NCBI GenBank assembly: GCA_030407315.1
Contig: JALQPE010000408.1
Location: 24,820-88,819 of the forward strand
Origin: Asparagopsis taxiformis
Lineage: Eukaryota; Rhodophyta; Florideophyceae; Bonnemaisoniales; Bonnemaisoniaceae
Direction of reading: 5' to 3'
Length of the DNA stretch: 64,000 nt
Below the pieces are notes generated by a model. It ran no database searches, had not been told where the DNA came from, and saw only the letters and a program-made list of their open reading frames with translations. Each line of letters begins with the position of its first letter. Within the stretch, counting starts at the first letter, position 1. A program made the position numbers and the translations under genes. Below, piece after piece: positions 30,331 through 40,812 of the stretch.

Positions 30331-32005
30331 GACACCGGGGCTCAGTCTGAACATGGTGGGATCTTAATACAGTCCTTGTGAAGGGTGGGTGGTAGTTGAA
30401 CCTTGTGCGCGAAAAAATATTTCGGATGCAATGAGATGAAACGTGAAGGAGATGGGTAGAAGATATAAGAGAGGTCCTTTTGAGGAGGCTCGTCATATCA
30501 CGCGAATTGGATGCGTCTATGAATTCACAATATCTTATCTGGTCAACATTAGCTCGAGAACTGCCTTAAATTTATGTTTCCACGAGGTCTGATGCCACAA
30601 CTGATGATAGCGAATTGTCAACATTCTAGTACATAGGGGACTCTGCACGAGGGGGAACCCTGCGTTGTTAACTTGGAACGGATGTGGACACCGACAGTCG
30701 ACCGTATTGCTTTCGTTAATTGTAGTATCAAGTCACAATACTGCCTCTGTGAGATCGCCGCTGTCACCGCGGGATCACGGGCAACACAAACTTTAGAATA
30801 TATCTATTCGACCCAGCTGAGTAAGACTTCTAGAGACAAAAAGGATAAATTTCATTACGATTACAGGCAGGGACGACTTTCCAACAAATAACCCCAGCCC
30901 CGTCCTAGCAAACCGTCCTCAAATCCCAGTCGATTTCCCTTCTTGTCACCGGTCTAAAGCAAATTTGGAGTTGAGGAGCCGAACCACGGAATTGTTCCAT
31001 GTGCTTCTCCACAACAGCTGATCTCACTCCAGATCTACCGTGTGATTATCCTCGAATATGCACAGCCCTGCCAACTCGATGTGTTTGTAGCCCTAGAGTT
31101 TCAAGTTGCCACGCAATGGGATCGCTTTGATCGTCGTTCCACATCCACGACTAGTTGAATACCATGTTTGTCGTGAGTCGCGTAATATCCGTTGCTTCAC
31201 TTCCAACGTGCCCCGTAAATTAGATTCTCACCGGCCTTTTCGAAAAACTTATTGGAGTAATTGACAGCCGATTATAGACTCCGAAACATTCCCCCAGGCA
31301 CGCATCACTTTGATCATGATGTTCGTATCGTATTGATTCCGCCGCAACGCTCCAAGCTGAGATGGAATCTTTTTAGCCTCAAAACATGCAGGGCTGTATC
31401 TCAAAAGGACATCTTATATCCAGGCATCATCTGCTTTGAAACACATCTGAGATGTGTGAGGTACACAAGCCAAGTAGGCGATGGGGCAAAGCACCCTCTA
31501 GACCTCTGCATTGGAATTTAAAGATGTGGTTGCGCTATGCGTATTTTATCTATCACACCCAAAGTTGGCAAGTACATGATAAATTTTAAACTGCATGAGC
31601 AATATCTCTGGATGCAGTTGTCATGAATCTTGTGAACGTAGGCCTTGTTCATCTTTCGGGGGTAACCGATCGTTGTAATGGGTGCTAGCGGTGGCTCTTC
31701 CCATGTACTGTGCAGCAATACCATGGTGACCCTTTCGTGCGGGCAGTCAAAGTCTGGAGGGTACAATGAACGGTAGATGGCACCATCACTTTTGGGCCTC
31801 CCTTCAAAACTCTCAGCTTTTCGAACAGATTTCAAGCCGCTCTGGCGCTTTCGCACCAATAGCTATGTCTTGGCGGCCCTTAACTTGAGATGAGTCCAGT
31901 CACCATAAGAGCACTGTTCCCATATGCAGAGTCGAAAAGTATCGTCATCAACTATTTCGACAGTTTCATCGTATCAATTGGATCTTTCCACCCAGTGCTG
32001 TGACT
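30331..32005. other. Intergenic, no gene seen
   Basis: About 1.7 kb. The longest frame (31518-31859, minus, 113 codons) shows no domain and looks like chance. No repeats shared with the rest of the window were noticed. Confidence 0.5.
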
Positions 32006-34624
32006 ATGTACAATATCGCGAGAAGACTCGCAGGACTTCACCACGACGACGACCTTGATATAGAGCAAGATGTGTCTGCAGCTATGCAGCTATATCAGCG
32101 CTGTATTGACGAGCACGGAAATATCAATGCAATGTTCGATCTTGCGTTAATGCTGGAAGACGGTGTGAGGAGGGCCGAGTCCATTCCATTTTCGCCCAGT
32201 ATTATGCTCATTGAAGAAGATCCGAATACTGCTTTCAATCTATACCAGCGATGCGTTATTGAAGCCAACCATGTTGATGCTGCGCTTCGGCTTACAGATC
32301 TTTCCTCAAGTGGACGTTTGCAGTTCAAGCAGAGTTTTCCTCGTGTTGTTGACATCTACAAAAACGCTATAACTGCAGCCAATAGTTTGAGTGCCAAGTA
32401 TGAGCTTGCCAGAATTCTTTCCACTGGAGCACAAGGCGTCGCCAGGGATGTACCGTACGCAGTTCGATTGTACAAGGATTATCTTGCGGACTTGGATGCG
32501 GAACATGCAGAAGCCCTATCCCCTGCAGATGCCAAGAAAGCGCTATCGTCTATGATGCAACTTGCTAAACTACTCGTAACCCGAGTTTATTCGATGCCAA
32601 TAGATGCAAATCTTGCTGTTGATCTTTGCAAAATGTTTATTGCTAGAAACGGCAACTGTGAAGTGGTTGTGAAGCTTGCGGGGAATGTAGCAAGCGGGTC
32701 TTCTGGTCTCGTAAAGGATAAACTATTGGCGGTGCGAATGTACGAGCTTTGCGTTCAGGAAAGGAACAATTTGTATGCTGGTGTTGCCCTTGCTGGAATA
32801 CTCATCTCCGAAGTGGCGGACGTCCACAGGGACATTAGTCGTGCCATGCAATTGTGCAAAACAGCTGTCGACGGAAGATGTGGTGGTATAGTGACTAAAC
32901 TGGCAAGGAAAATTGCCATCAGTAGCACTGATATACGTAAAGACGTACCACTCGCGATCCGGATATGCGAGATGTCCATTCACAGAGGAAATGAAGCATC
33001 TGCCTTACTTACCCTCGTTGAGTTGCTACTTTGTAAACCGGCCAACAAACGAGATGTAGGTCGTGCTGTACGAGTGTTCAAGAAGTACATCAGCCATCCT
33101 GATACAAACTATGGGGCGGTAGGGTGGCTTGTGAGAAAAATTCTGCATGGAACAGGAGATCTAGTTAAAGACGGGCCGGTTGCAGCACAGTTATGTGAGA
33201 TTTGCATCGATAAAACTAATAACCTTGGCGCAATAATCACTTTAGCCGAGTTGCTGGTTTCTGGGGTGTCTGGTATAGAAAGAGATACTGATCGAGCTGT
33301 GCGATTGTGCAGAATTTACAACTCGCAGGCATCCCTTCTTTGCGGGGTGCCACGCTTGGCACGGAAAATTGCAAATGGTACCTCTGGAATTGTGCGCGAC
33401 GCATCACTTGCAGTGCAGTTGTGTGAGTTATCACTTAACGGGAACCGAGTTGATGCTGTGATGGTTTTGACAGAACTACTAGTTTCCGGGAGGTCGAACG
33501 TCGAACGAGACGCTGATCGCGTTGTGAGAGAATTCCGGAATTACCGTAAATACCAGTCTTCCAGAACAGATAACGTGAAACTTCTGGAACTCGCGAGGAA
33601 CATCGCACACGGAGCTTCAGATATGTTGCAGGACGTTCCGCTTGCGATATCTCTATGTCACGTTTGTTTGGATATAACTGACAGCCTCGGGGTGGTAGAT
33701 ATTCACGCGTTGATTGTTCTGTCGGAAGTGTTGTTAATCGAAGTGGGTGGCGCCGCCACGAATGCGTCGCTAGCGGCAGTATTTTGTCAGGTATGCACGC
33801 TGAACAAAAAATATCATGACAAGATGGTAGAACTCGCGAGAAAAGTGGCGGGAGGAACAGCAGGGGTGGCGAGAAACACAGCACTTGCAGTGAGGCTGTG
33901 TGAGATGTGCGTCGATGTCAATGAAACCGCGGACACATTGTTTGGGTTGGTGGAAGCTCTCCTGTTGGGGACACGAAGTATACGCAACATAAATCGCGCC
34001 AAGAAGCTGTGCAAACAATTCATCACCAAATTCAAGTGCGACAAAGTGGTTGAATTGGCGCGGAATATCTGGAGCGGATCGGGAGGAATGAAAAAAGACG
34101 CAACACTTGCGGTGCAGCTATGCGAATTGTGCATAAACGAAATGCACGACCAAGGCGCAATGATTGCTCTTGCACAATTTTTGGTGTCAGGAGATGCGGG
34201 TATTGAGCGAGACGTCGAGCGCGTTGTGAATCTGTGCAAAATGTACATTGTCGAGAACCTGTACAGTGACGGCGTGGAAGATATTGCTAGAATGGTGGGC
34301 GTGGGAACGGCGGAGATTGGTAAAGATGCCCGACTTGGTGTACAGCTGTTGGAGCTGTGTATAAAGGAGCGAAAAAGCTGTCGGGCGATGTATTACCTGG
34401 CGGAAATGTTATCATTTGGAGGATGTGGCGTTGAAATTGACGAGGTGAGAGCGACGGAATTACGAAAAGCAGCGGCCGATGGAGGGTTTGAAGGCGATGT
34501 GCGGATAGACGATGGCGCAATTGAAGACGATGTGAGTAGTGAAGATTTGGAAGATTGGTGGTGGGAGCAGTTTGTCAACACGAAGCGATATCTGGACATT
34601 GACGGCGTGTGGGTTGTGCTATAA
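32006..34624 (+). CDS. Sel1-repeat protein, long paralogue
   Basis: 872 residues from the ATG at 32006. An in-frame GTG at 32000 is rejected because the paralogue at 38401 begins at the matching residue (MYTTARQLAGL against MYNIARRLAGL). Nearly the whole protein is a solenoid of units of about 36 residues of the form A-x-x-x-LA-x-x-L-x-x-G-x-x-G-x-x-x-D-x-x-x-A-V-x-L-C, about 22-24 in number. This is the Sel1-like, TPR-related fold used as a scaffold for protein complexes. The last 50 residues are acidic (DGAIEDDVSSEDLEDWWWEQ). No signal peptide or membrane segment was seen. Partners are unknown; family members often act in ER quality control, chitin synthase activation or signalling. Confidence 0.88.
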   Translation: MYNIARRLAGLHHDDDLDIEQDVSAAMQLYQRCIDEHGNINAMFDLALMLEDGVRRAESIPFSPSIMLIEEDPNTAFNLYQRCVIEANHVDAALRLTDLSSSGRLQFKQSFPRVVDIYKNAITAANSLSAKYELARILSTGAQGVARDVPYAVRLYKDYLADLDAEHAEALSPADAKKALSSMMQLAKLLVTRVYSMPIDANLAVDLCKMFIARNGNCEVVVKLAGNVASGSSGLVKDKLLAVRMYELCVQERNNLYAGVALAGILISEVADVHRDISRAMQLCKTAVDGRCGGIVTKLARKIAISSTDIRKDVPLAIRICEMSIHRGNEASALLTLVELLLCKPANKRDVGRAVRVFKKYISHPDTNYGAVGWLVRKILHGTGDLVKDGPVAAQLCEICIDKTNNLGAIITLAELLVSGVSGIERDTDRAVRLCRIYNSQASLLCGVPRLARKIANGTSGIVRDASLAVQLCELSLNGNRVDAVMVLTELLVSGRSNVERDADRVVREFRNYRKYQSSRTDNVKLLELARNIAHGASDMLQDVPLAISLCHVCLDITDSLGVVDIHALIVLSEVLLIEVGGAATNASLAAVFCQVCTLNKKYHDKMVELARKVAGGTAGVARNTALAVRLCEMCVDVNETADTLFGLVEALLLGTRSIRNINRAKKLCKQFITKFKCDKVVELARNIWSGSGGMKKDATLAVQLCELCINEMHDQGAMIALAQFLVSGDAGIERDVERVVNLCKMYIVENLYSDGVEDIARMVGVGTAEIGKDARLGVQLLELCIKERKSCRAMYYLAEMLSFGGCGVEIDEVRATELRKAAADGGFEGDVRIDDGAIEDDVSSEDLEDWWWEQFVNTKRYLDIDGVWVVL

Positions 34625-35232
34625 AATCTGGTCCGACATGCGTTGACACCGGAACATCTCGGGATATCTACGTTGCCTTCAATGGTCAAGCGAGCGTCAA
34701 GATCGTGCTGCTCGAAAACAACTGTGAAATCTAAACTAGCGAAACTGCCAATGTTAAACGAATATGATCGAAAACGTATTTGCTGTTTGTTCAAGCGGCC
34801 GCACATCGCGTTTCGAACGAAGATGGGCTGGACGCGGAGTCGATGCATTGAGTCTGTGAGATTGCGTGAATGAGGGCATGAACTTGTAATTTGTGGACGA
34901 TCATTTTGCTCTTGCAACCGGCATCGCTCAATCCCTTCGTCAACTCCACTTCCCACCAAAGTGAAACGTAGGCGCGCGCCCTTAAGTAGGCATTGAAATG
35001 GTCAGCAACTCAACTATCGAGTGCTTAGTAGTGTCCATATTAAATTAGTATTGTGATGCAATTTTTTTCCTTTTTCCTCCCATTCGACATCTGTTGAAAG
35101 CTGGCACGTTGCGATCACGACAGTTCCATCCAACTTGAATATGTCTCCGGCCCATCTTGCCATCGATTTGGAATCACACATCATCAACAATGGAGCACTC
35201 TATCAGTCCAATAGTCCATCAGCTGTTGCGAA
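34625..35232. other. Intergenic, no gene seen
   Basis: About 600 bases between the long Sel1-repeat gene and the PI-PLC gene. Only short frames overlapping the neighbour's 3' end are present. Confidence 0.5.
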
Positions 35233-36171
35233 ATGAAATCGGCTTTAATCCTCTTCCTCCTCCAGTTCACAATCACCAAGCCACAACCATTCCAACTCTT
35301 TGACGAGCAAACCCGTACCGGTGATACCACATCAACTTCCCTCACGCCATCCTCATGGCTTCCCGACGCGACGACTTTCTGGATGTCAGTCCTTCCCGAC
35401 GATACCCCACTTTGCACCATATCAATTCCGGGCACACATAATACCATGGCCAGCAATGATGACCCTGCTTGTCAAACGCAAACATGGTCTCTCCAAGCGC
35501 AGCTCGACGCTGGAATTCGATTCATTGATATTCGAAACCGATGTGTCGGTAATTCCTTTGCCATATTTCATGGCGTGTGCGACTTGAAATTGGATTTTGC
35601 AGACGTTTTACGCGACGTTCGAGCCTTTCTTGCCGACCAGGTGGGAGAGGTCATTTTCATGAGAGTTAAGGAAGAATTTATACCGGCACAGGACAGCGCC
35701 TCCTTCCAGAGTATTTGGGACCACTATATGACATCATTCGGCGATATGTTTGTCGATGGATGTGATGGCCAAATTTTGACACTCGGTCAAGTCAGAGGGC
35801 GCGTAATTGTATTTCGGGACGCCGATTTCGACGGGTATGGGCTCAAATATGATGGCGCTTTGATGCAGATTCAGGATGTGTTTCATGTCTTTGAATCAGA
35901 GAATGAGAGTCCGTTTGGGGATGAGTCGTGTTCTGTAGAGCAGAAGAAACAACTCGTTTCTGATTATTTCGATCGTGCTTTGGACGATGAATTGATCACG
36001 TTGAATTATTTGTCAGGCACCACTGGACTGCGCCCATTGCAGCTTGCAAGGGTTGTAAATGAATTTGCTTATGGATTAGTCCATCCTGCGAGGCCAACTG
36101 GAATCGTGGCCATGGATTATCCAGGCGAGTGGCTCATATATCGAATTATCAGGAGTAACTTCAAGCAATGA
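35233..36171 (+). CDS. Secreted PI-specific phospholipase C, bacterial type
   Basis: An intronless frame of 312 residues with a short hydrophobic N-terminus (SALILFLLQFTIT) that looks like a signal peptide. The PI-PLC X domain is clear: SIPGTHNTMA (general-base His about 69), SLQAQLDAGIRFIDIRNR (Asp about 99 and Arg about 101, as in the Asp/Arg pair of Bacillus enzymes) and AIFHGVC (second catalytic His about 113). There is no Y, C2, PH or EF-hand domain, so it belongs to the small single-domain, Ca-independent bacterial-like class. It would cleave phosphatidylinositol or GPI anchors outside the cell, giving inositol cyclic phosphate. The Asp after the first His in Bacillus is Asn here. It sits between two Sel1-repeat paralogues. 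Confidence 0.9.
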   Translation: MKSALILFLLQFTITKPQPFQLFDEQTRTGDTTSTSLTPSSWLPDATTFWMSVLPDDTPLCTISIPGTHNTMASNDDPACQTQTWSLQAQLDAGIRFIDIRNRCVGNSFAIFHGVCDLKLDFADVLRDVRAFLADQVGEVIFMRVKEEFIPAQDSASFQSIWDHYMTSFGDMFVDGCDGQILTLGQVRGRVIVFRDADFDGYGLKYDGALMQIQDVFHVFESENESPFGDESCSVEQKKQLVSDYFDRALDDELITLNYLSGTTGLRPLQLARVVNEFAYGLVHPARPTGIVAMDYPGEWLIYRIIRSNFKQ

Positions 36172-36435
36172 GTTTTATGGAGCTTCACTGCGAACAAACA
36201 GACACCTACTAAACTCTTTGTAGTATCGATATTTGAGATTAAGCTACCATGCCTGTGTTTCATGAGTTGCAACTAACCGATCATGCAAAACGACCAGGTT
36301 GGCAGATGCACGTGTATTATCATGCTTGCTGAGACATCAGTCTTATTCATTGGACCATTTCACTGCAGACAGTAGCATAATAAACAATCTATTCTCTAAA
36401 CGACAAACGTATTCAATACATGGCCAACAAATGTT

Positions 36436-36945
36436 CTACTCCCACTGCCCTGTTCCTAAAAGAAACATACGGAACACAACAAGTCGCCTTCCAATTACAA
36501 ACATACTTGCACATGCCTCACCCATGGTAACATTTTCCGGGGCATACTTTGACCTGCTTCCTGGGACACGCCCTTGTTCGATAGGGCCATCATATATGAA
36601 ATCATCTACCAATATTGTAATTGAAGTATTGTGTTTGCTTCTACGGCTTGGACAGCACCAGTTGTAACTTGGATGATGTTTAGAAAGCCAGCAATCTCCT
36701 TCGTTCACCACTACATGCTTGTACGATCTCGAGGAACTCGTCCACTTTCGAATTGCATATGCCACACGTTCTGTACCAACGCCGCATAGTTTGTTGTCAA
36801 AGAAATTGGCACAGAGCGCAGTTTCGCATTTTTCGCCTGGAAGATTTGAGAGCCATTCGTTTACTCCCACTTGATTGTCGGCTGGATGCCGAGAGCAACG
36901 TGAACACATGAGATTAGAAATAAGATGATAAATTAATAAGCGCAC
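36436..36945 (-). CDS. Hypothetical 169-residue ORF
   Basis: An open frame starting 26 bases after the end of the short Sel1-repeat gene, same strand. It is Cys-rich in its first half (CSRCSRHPADN, GEKCETALCANFF), and nothing is recognised. Weak support: length alone, no paralogue in the window and no TATA box. It may be a gene fragment or a chance frame. Confidence 0.25.
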   Translation of the reverse strand: MRLLIYHLISNLMCSRCSRHPADNQVGVNEWLSNLPGEKCETALCANFFDNKLCGVGTERVAYAIRKWTSSSRSYKHVVVNEGDCWLSKHHPSYNWCCPSRRSKHNTSITILVDDFIYDGPIEQGRVPGSRSKYAPENVTMGEACASMFVIGRRLVVFRMFLLGTGQWE

Positions 36946-36970
36946 ACATCACATATAATGCACTTCAACG

Positions 36971-38401
36971 TTACAAATGCTGCACTCGCCGACCATCCAT
37001 CGATCGAATATGTGTAAGAGCAGTCACAGCATCTGAATCTTCTCGTTTCGCGATACAAATCTCACAGAGCTCAATAGCAAGTGCGACATTACTCTCCATT
37101 TGCACGCTCCCATGCGCAACATCCATCGCAAGCTCCACGACCGCACTACAATCTGCACATCGCTCAACCGCCTGCTCGCACAGACGCTTGGCACGACGCA
37201 AGTTTTCCAAACTCGGCTCCGCCATAATGACGGCTTCGGCAAATGAAACCAGGACATTCGTATCGTCCATTCCATGTTGCATGCACATTTCACACAGATG
37301 CACCGCAAGCCCAACGTCCCGCTCAATGCGTGGCGACCCTATCGCAATACGTTTTGCTAGCTGCATCACGCCCACGCAGTTGGTCTGTGTAGCCAGATAC
37401 TGTCTGCACATCTGGATGGCGCGCTCAATGTCGCGCATATCTGGCCTGTTTTCCACCAGTAGTTCAGCAAGAGATATTAGCGCGAACGGATGATTGTAAC
37501 TGGTGATACATGATTCCAGAAGATATTGTGCGAGGTGCGGATCTTTGTCGATGTCAATTGTGCCGCGTGCCAGTCTGTTGGCGAGATGTACAACAGGACA
37601 TATATGTCCGTTTTGGATACATTGTGTGCACAGTTGTTTGGCTTGTTGGACGTCCATTTGAATGTCTCTTGCACGCCAGAGATACAGTTCAGCAAGATAT
37701 ATGATTGCATCGACATCGTACATTGTGGCATTGCATAGTTGCAGTAATCGAACTGCCAGCTTGGTGTCTCTCTGCATTGTCGGCGTACCACATGCTATAT
37801 CCTTGCAGAGAAGGATGATGACTGCACAATCACTGCTTTGTTGAACGAAATTTTCGCATAGTCGTACAGCACGCGCAATGTCACGTTGAACGCCATGTCT
37901 GCCAGAGAGAAGAATTCTGGCGAGTTTAACCATAACGAAAGCATGATCGCCATGTTCGATACATCGTTGATAGAAATGTACGGCACGCGAAAGATCCCTT
38001 TCGACGCCCATTGTTCCAGTTTCGAATATGGCTGCCAGATCATACAAGGCGTTTGGATGATTGGCGATATCCACACAACTTTGAAGCAGATCAACGGCAC
38101 GTTGAACGGCATGTTTTACTTTGAGCTTGCCGGATAACAGAATAGTGGCGAGTCGATACATGGCCTCGATGCTGTTTCCATCAATGACGCAGCGTTGATA
38201 GAGCTGAACAGCACGTGGAATATCACGAATGAGCGGGGTATCATCAGATGAAAGAATGTTAGCGAGATCATACATGGCGCCAAAGTGATTGCTGTCGTCG
38301 ATGCAACGTTGGAACATGTCGACAGCAGCCGGCATATTAGTTTCAACTGGATGATCGTCATTGTGCTCGAGACCAGCCAGCTGTCGAGCGGTGGTATACA
38401 T
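36971..38401 (-). CDS. Sel1-repeat protein, short paralogue
   Basis: 476 residues, homologous to the 872-residue protein at 32006 from the first residues (MYTTARQLAGLEHNDDHPVE). It contains about 12-13 units of about 36 residues with the pattern A-x-x-LA-x-I-L-x-S-G-x-x-x-x-x-R-D-x-x-R-A-V-x-L-x-x-x-C. It lacks the acidic C-terminal extension and ends in VTALTHIRSMDGRRVQ. The pair is inverted around the PI-PLC gene, so it probably arose by local duplication with inversion. A role as a cytosolic or ER scaffold is inference from the family. Confidence 0.87.
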   Translation of the reverse strand: MYTTARQLAGLEHNDDHPVETNMPAAVDMFQRCIDDSNHFGAMYDLANILSSDDTPLIRDIPRAVQLYQRCVIDGNSIEAMYRLATILLSGKLKVKHAVQRAVDLLQSCVDIANHPNALYDLAAIFETGTMGVERDLSRAVHFYQRCIEHGDHAFVMVKLARILLSGRHGVQRDIARAVRLCENFVQQSSDCAVIILLCKDIACGTPTMQRDTKLAVRLLQLCNATMYDVDAIIYLAELYLWRARDIQMDVQQAKQLCTQCIQNGHICPVVHLANRLARGTIDIDKDPHLAQYLLESCITSYNHPFALISLAELLVENRPDMRDIERAIQMCRQYLATQTNCVGVMQLAKRIAIGSPRIERDVGLAVHLCEMCMQHGMDDTNVLVSFAEAVIMAEPSLENLRRAKRLCEQAVERCADCSAVVELAMDVAHGSVQMESNVALAIELCEICIAKREDSDAVTALTHIRSMDGRRVQHL

Positions 38402-39344
38402 CGGATCGGAATGGTGGCGGCGGCGTTGATGTTAGCCGATGGTGGACTGGTGGACAGACGGATGAGTTTCATTGCTCATGTGTGTGAGTGTTGTGTGTGT
38501 GCCACGACAGGTGATTGATGGGCGCAGTTAGTATTTCACATAATTTATGTGGCTTGTCATGTTGATCACTCGTAGCGCAGGGCACGGCATCTGCGCCGCA
38601 TGATGATAGACGAAGATTCTGCGAGTCTGTAACGTTTGCTTAGACTAAAGCTCCCGCCGGCGCACAACTCGTAAAGGTTCATCCCTTGTTCTCAAACCAT
38701 TTCGGCGACCCCAATGAACACAGCCGCTCATCTCTCAGAGTATCGTATCGTTCACCCATCGACATTGTTGCGCTCGAGTTAGCTTTCTAGTCCACGTGTT
38801 CACGTATACCACGAATTCATTACAGTAGTCTGTAACGCGTGTGCTCCTGAATCGTGTCCATGTTTGATTGGCTGGTCCAAGCGATACGCGTTCTCAAAAT
38901 GGCCCATGTTAATGGTACACGGTACTCGCCTTGCCAACACACCACCGAGCGATGCGACTTTCATTCGATGACCAAAAGTGTAAAGCAAAAGAAGCACAGC
39001 GGCAATTTGAGCAAGTTCCAACTTTCGAGCATTTGAATTTTGTTATTGCCTACGTGGATATTTTTCAAAGTTGGCATATACCAGTGCCAATTATTCCATC
39101 CGACCGTCGATCATTATTGCTGTCCTGGAGACAACCGTATATTAGCATCACTATCAAACAATTCACAAAATGTAGCGCATTTGTTAGCCTTACTGTACAT
39201 TAATGAATACAAACCTGATTGTGTTCGGGTCCAAACATGAAACAACAATTTGCAACACTTATCACTATGAAGCATACCAGTTCTGTACTCAACGAATATA
39301 TCGCACACACTAGAGCAGCAATCATTCACCTCATCATACACATC
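38402..39344. other. Intergenic, no gene seen
   Basis: Upstream region of the short Sel1-repeat gene plus about 0.8 kb without recognisable content. Confidence 0.5.
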
Positions 39345-40238
39345 AGACGATTTCTGGTGTTGCCATATGGGAATATATGGAAATTGCATGGAAATTTTTG
39401 TGGCGCGTTTTGCTCAGCAGGCGGTGCCAGTACGGAGCCGAGTTTCGGCATACCTACGCCTGGGGGGAACTGGGTTACGATCTTACAGCGTAAATGTTAG
39501 GGCTAGAGAAGTAGAAGTTTTGCTCGAAAGTTTAATTGTGTGACGTAACGGCCTCGCTCCTAGTAACGCGCTGTGGTAAAAGACAATTGTCCCCGAATCG
39601 AGGTCCTGAGATATGCTGCTGCACTGCGCGAGATTTTGCACTCATCAATCTCATTTGGCTGTCGTTCGATGGAGTAACATGCGAACGCCAAGACAGATGA
39701 AAAGCTGCGGCCTCAGCTTAGCTGCAAGCAATTAATCAATTTCGAAAGGTAGTCAGTTGAAGTGAGATATGCCTTTGCAACTAGCACTGCCTGCTTGTCC
39801 AGCACTCCGAGAAGCCATGGTTGTGAAATTCGTCGAAGATGACGTTAGGTCTCTATATTCTGGGTAGTGCTTCTACAGCAGTGCAGTAACAATCGAAATG
39901 AGATCAAGGTAATGTTTCGGTGTTGCAACGAGTTCCACAGCACCAAGTTCAGCAAACGAAGCAATACACCATTACATAACATTTCAGAATCTCGATTCGG
40001 GGACAACTGTCTTTTACCACAGCGCGTTACTAGGAGCGAGGCCGTTACGTCACACAATTAAACTTTTGAGCAAAACTTCTACTTCTCTAGCTCTAACATT
40101 TACGCTGTAAGATCGTAACCCAGTTCCCCCCAGGCGTAGGTATGCCGAAACTCGGCTCCGTACTGGCACCGCCTGCTGAGCAAAACGCGCCACAAAAATT
40201 TCCATGCAATTTCCATATGGCAACACCAGAAATCGTCT
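39345..40238. repeat. Long inverted repeat (foldback element)
   Basis: The left arm, about 39345-39612, is the reverse complement of the right arm, about 39978-40238, with roughly 90% or better match apart from a 10-base insertion near 39370 in the left arm. The arms begin agacgatttctggtgttgcc and end in its complement. The spacer is about 365 bases and non-coding. It resembles a foldback or MITE-type DNA element. Flanking atc trinucleotides could be a 3-bp target duplication but are too short to prove it. No transposase is inside. Confidence 0.8.
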
Positions 40239-40744
40239 ATCTTCCCGCCGGATGTTCCGGTCCGCATGCTATCGTTGGACGCAATCAACACGGCTCAGCG
40301 CTGCTGTACTGCCAATCAACGCCCCAACCCTTATGCACTGCTGTTATGGCGAGCTGTCAAATTTCGTTAATATAACATTCACACCAACCATTACCTTCCA
40401 CTTGTACTTCTGAAGCTAAACCCGTGCCGCCCTCAACAACTGTAATCCTGACGCAGATGGACAGCAAAGATGTCTTCGTCTGTTACAGCAGCACAACGTT
40501 TCTGACGTACCATACTTTCTAATTATCATAACAGGCCCCTCCTCTTTTACTATTCATCGCCCAGCTCCACCCGCCTACATCTGCAATGTCTTTTGGCTAC
40601 CACCCCGCCCTGTTGACAAAAACTCTTCTCTACTCCAACGCAACCATAGACGCAATGTGGTTAGCAATGCCGTATTTCCAACTCGCCCTTATTCCTACAC
40701 GACATCCCATTATCATCGCAAATCAAACCTACCTCTTCTCCCTC
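40239..40744. other. Upstream region of the haem peroxidase gene
   Basis: About 500 bases of pyrimidine-rich sequence with no gene. A short frame ending at 40816 overlaps the real start codon in another frame and is rejected. Confidence 0.5.
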
Positions 40745-40750
40745 TATAAA
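40745..40750 (+). promoter_or_regulatory. TATA box of the haem peroxidase gene
   Basis: TATAAA in a pyrimidine-rich setting, 63-68 bases before the ATG at 40813. Confidence 0.65.
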
Positions 40751-40812
40751 ACCTCCCTCTCCATTCCCACCCTCGGCTTGCAATCCATCAGACCACCAAT
40801 TCACAGTTCATC

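Noticed and set aside
31518..31859. Minus-strand ORF of 113 codons
   Set aside because: No domain, promoter or paralogue; random frames of this length are common in the window.
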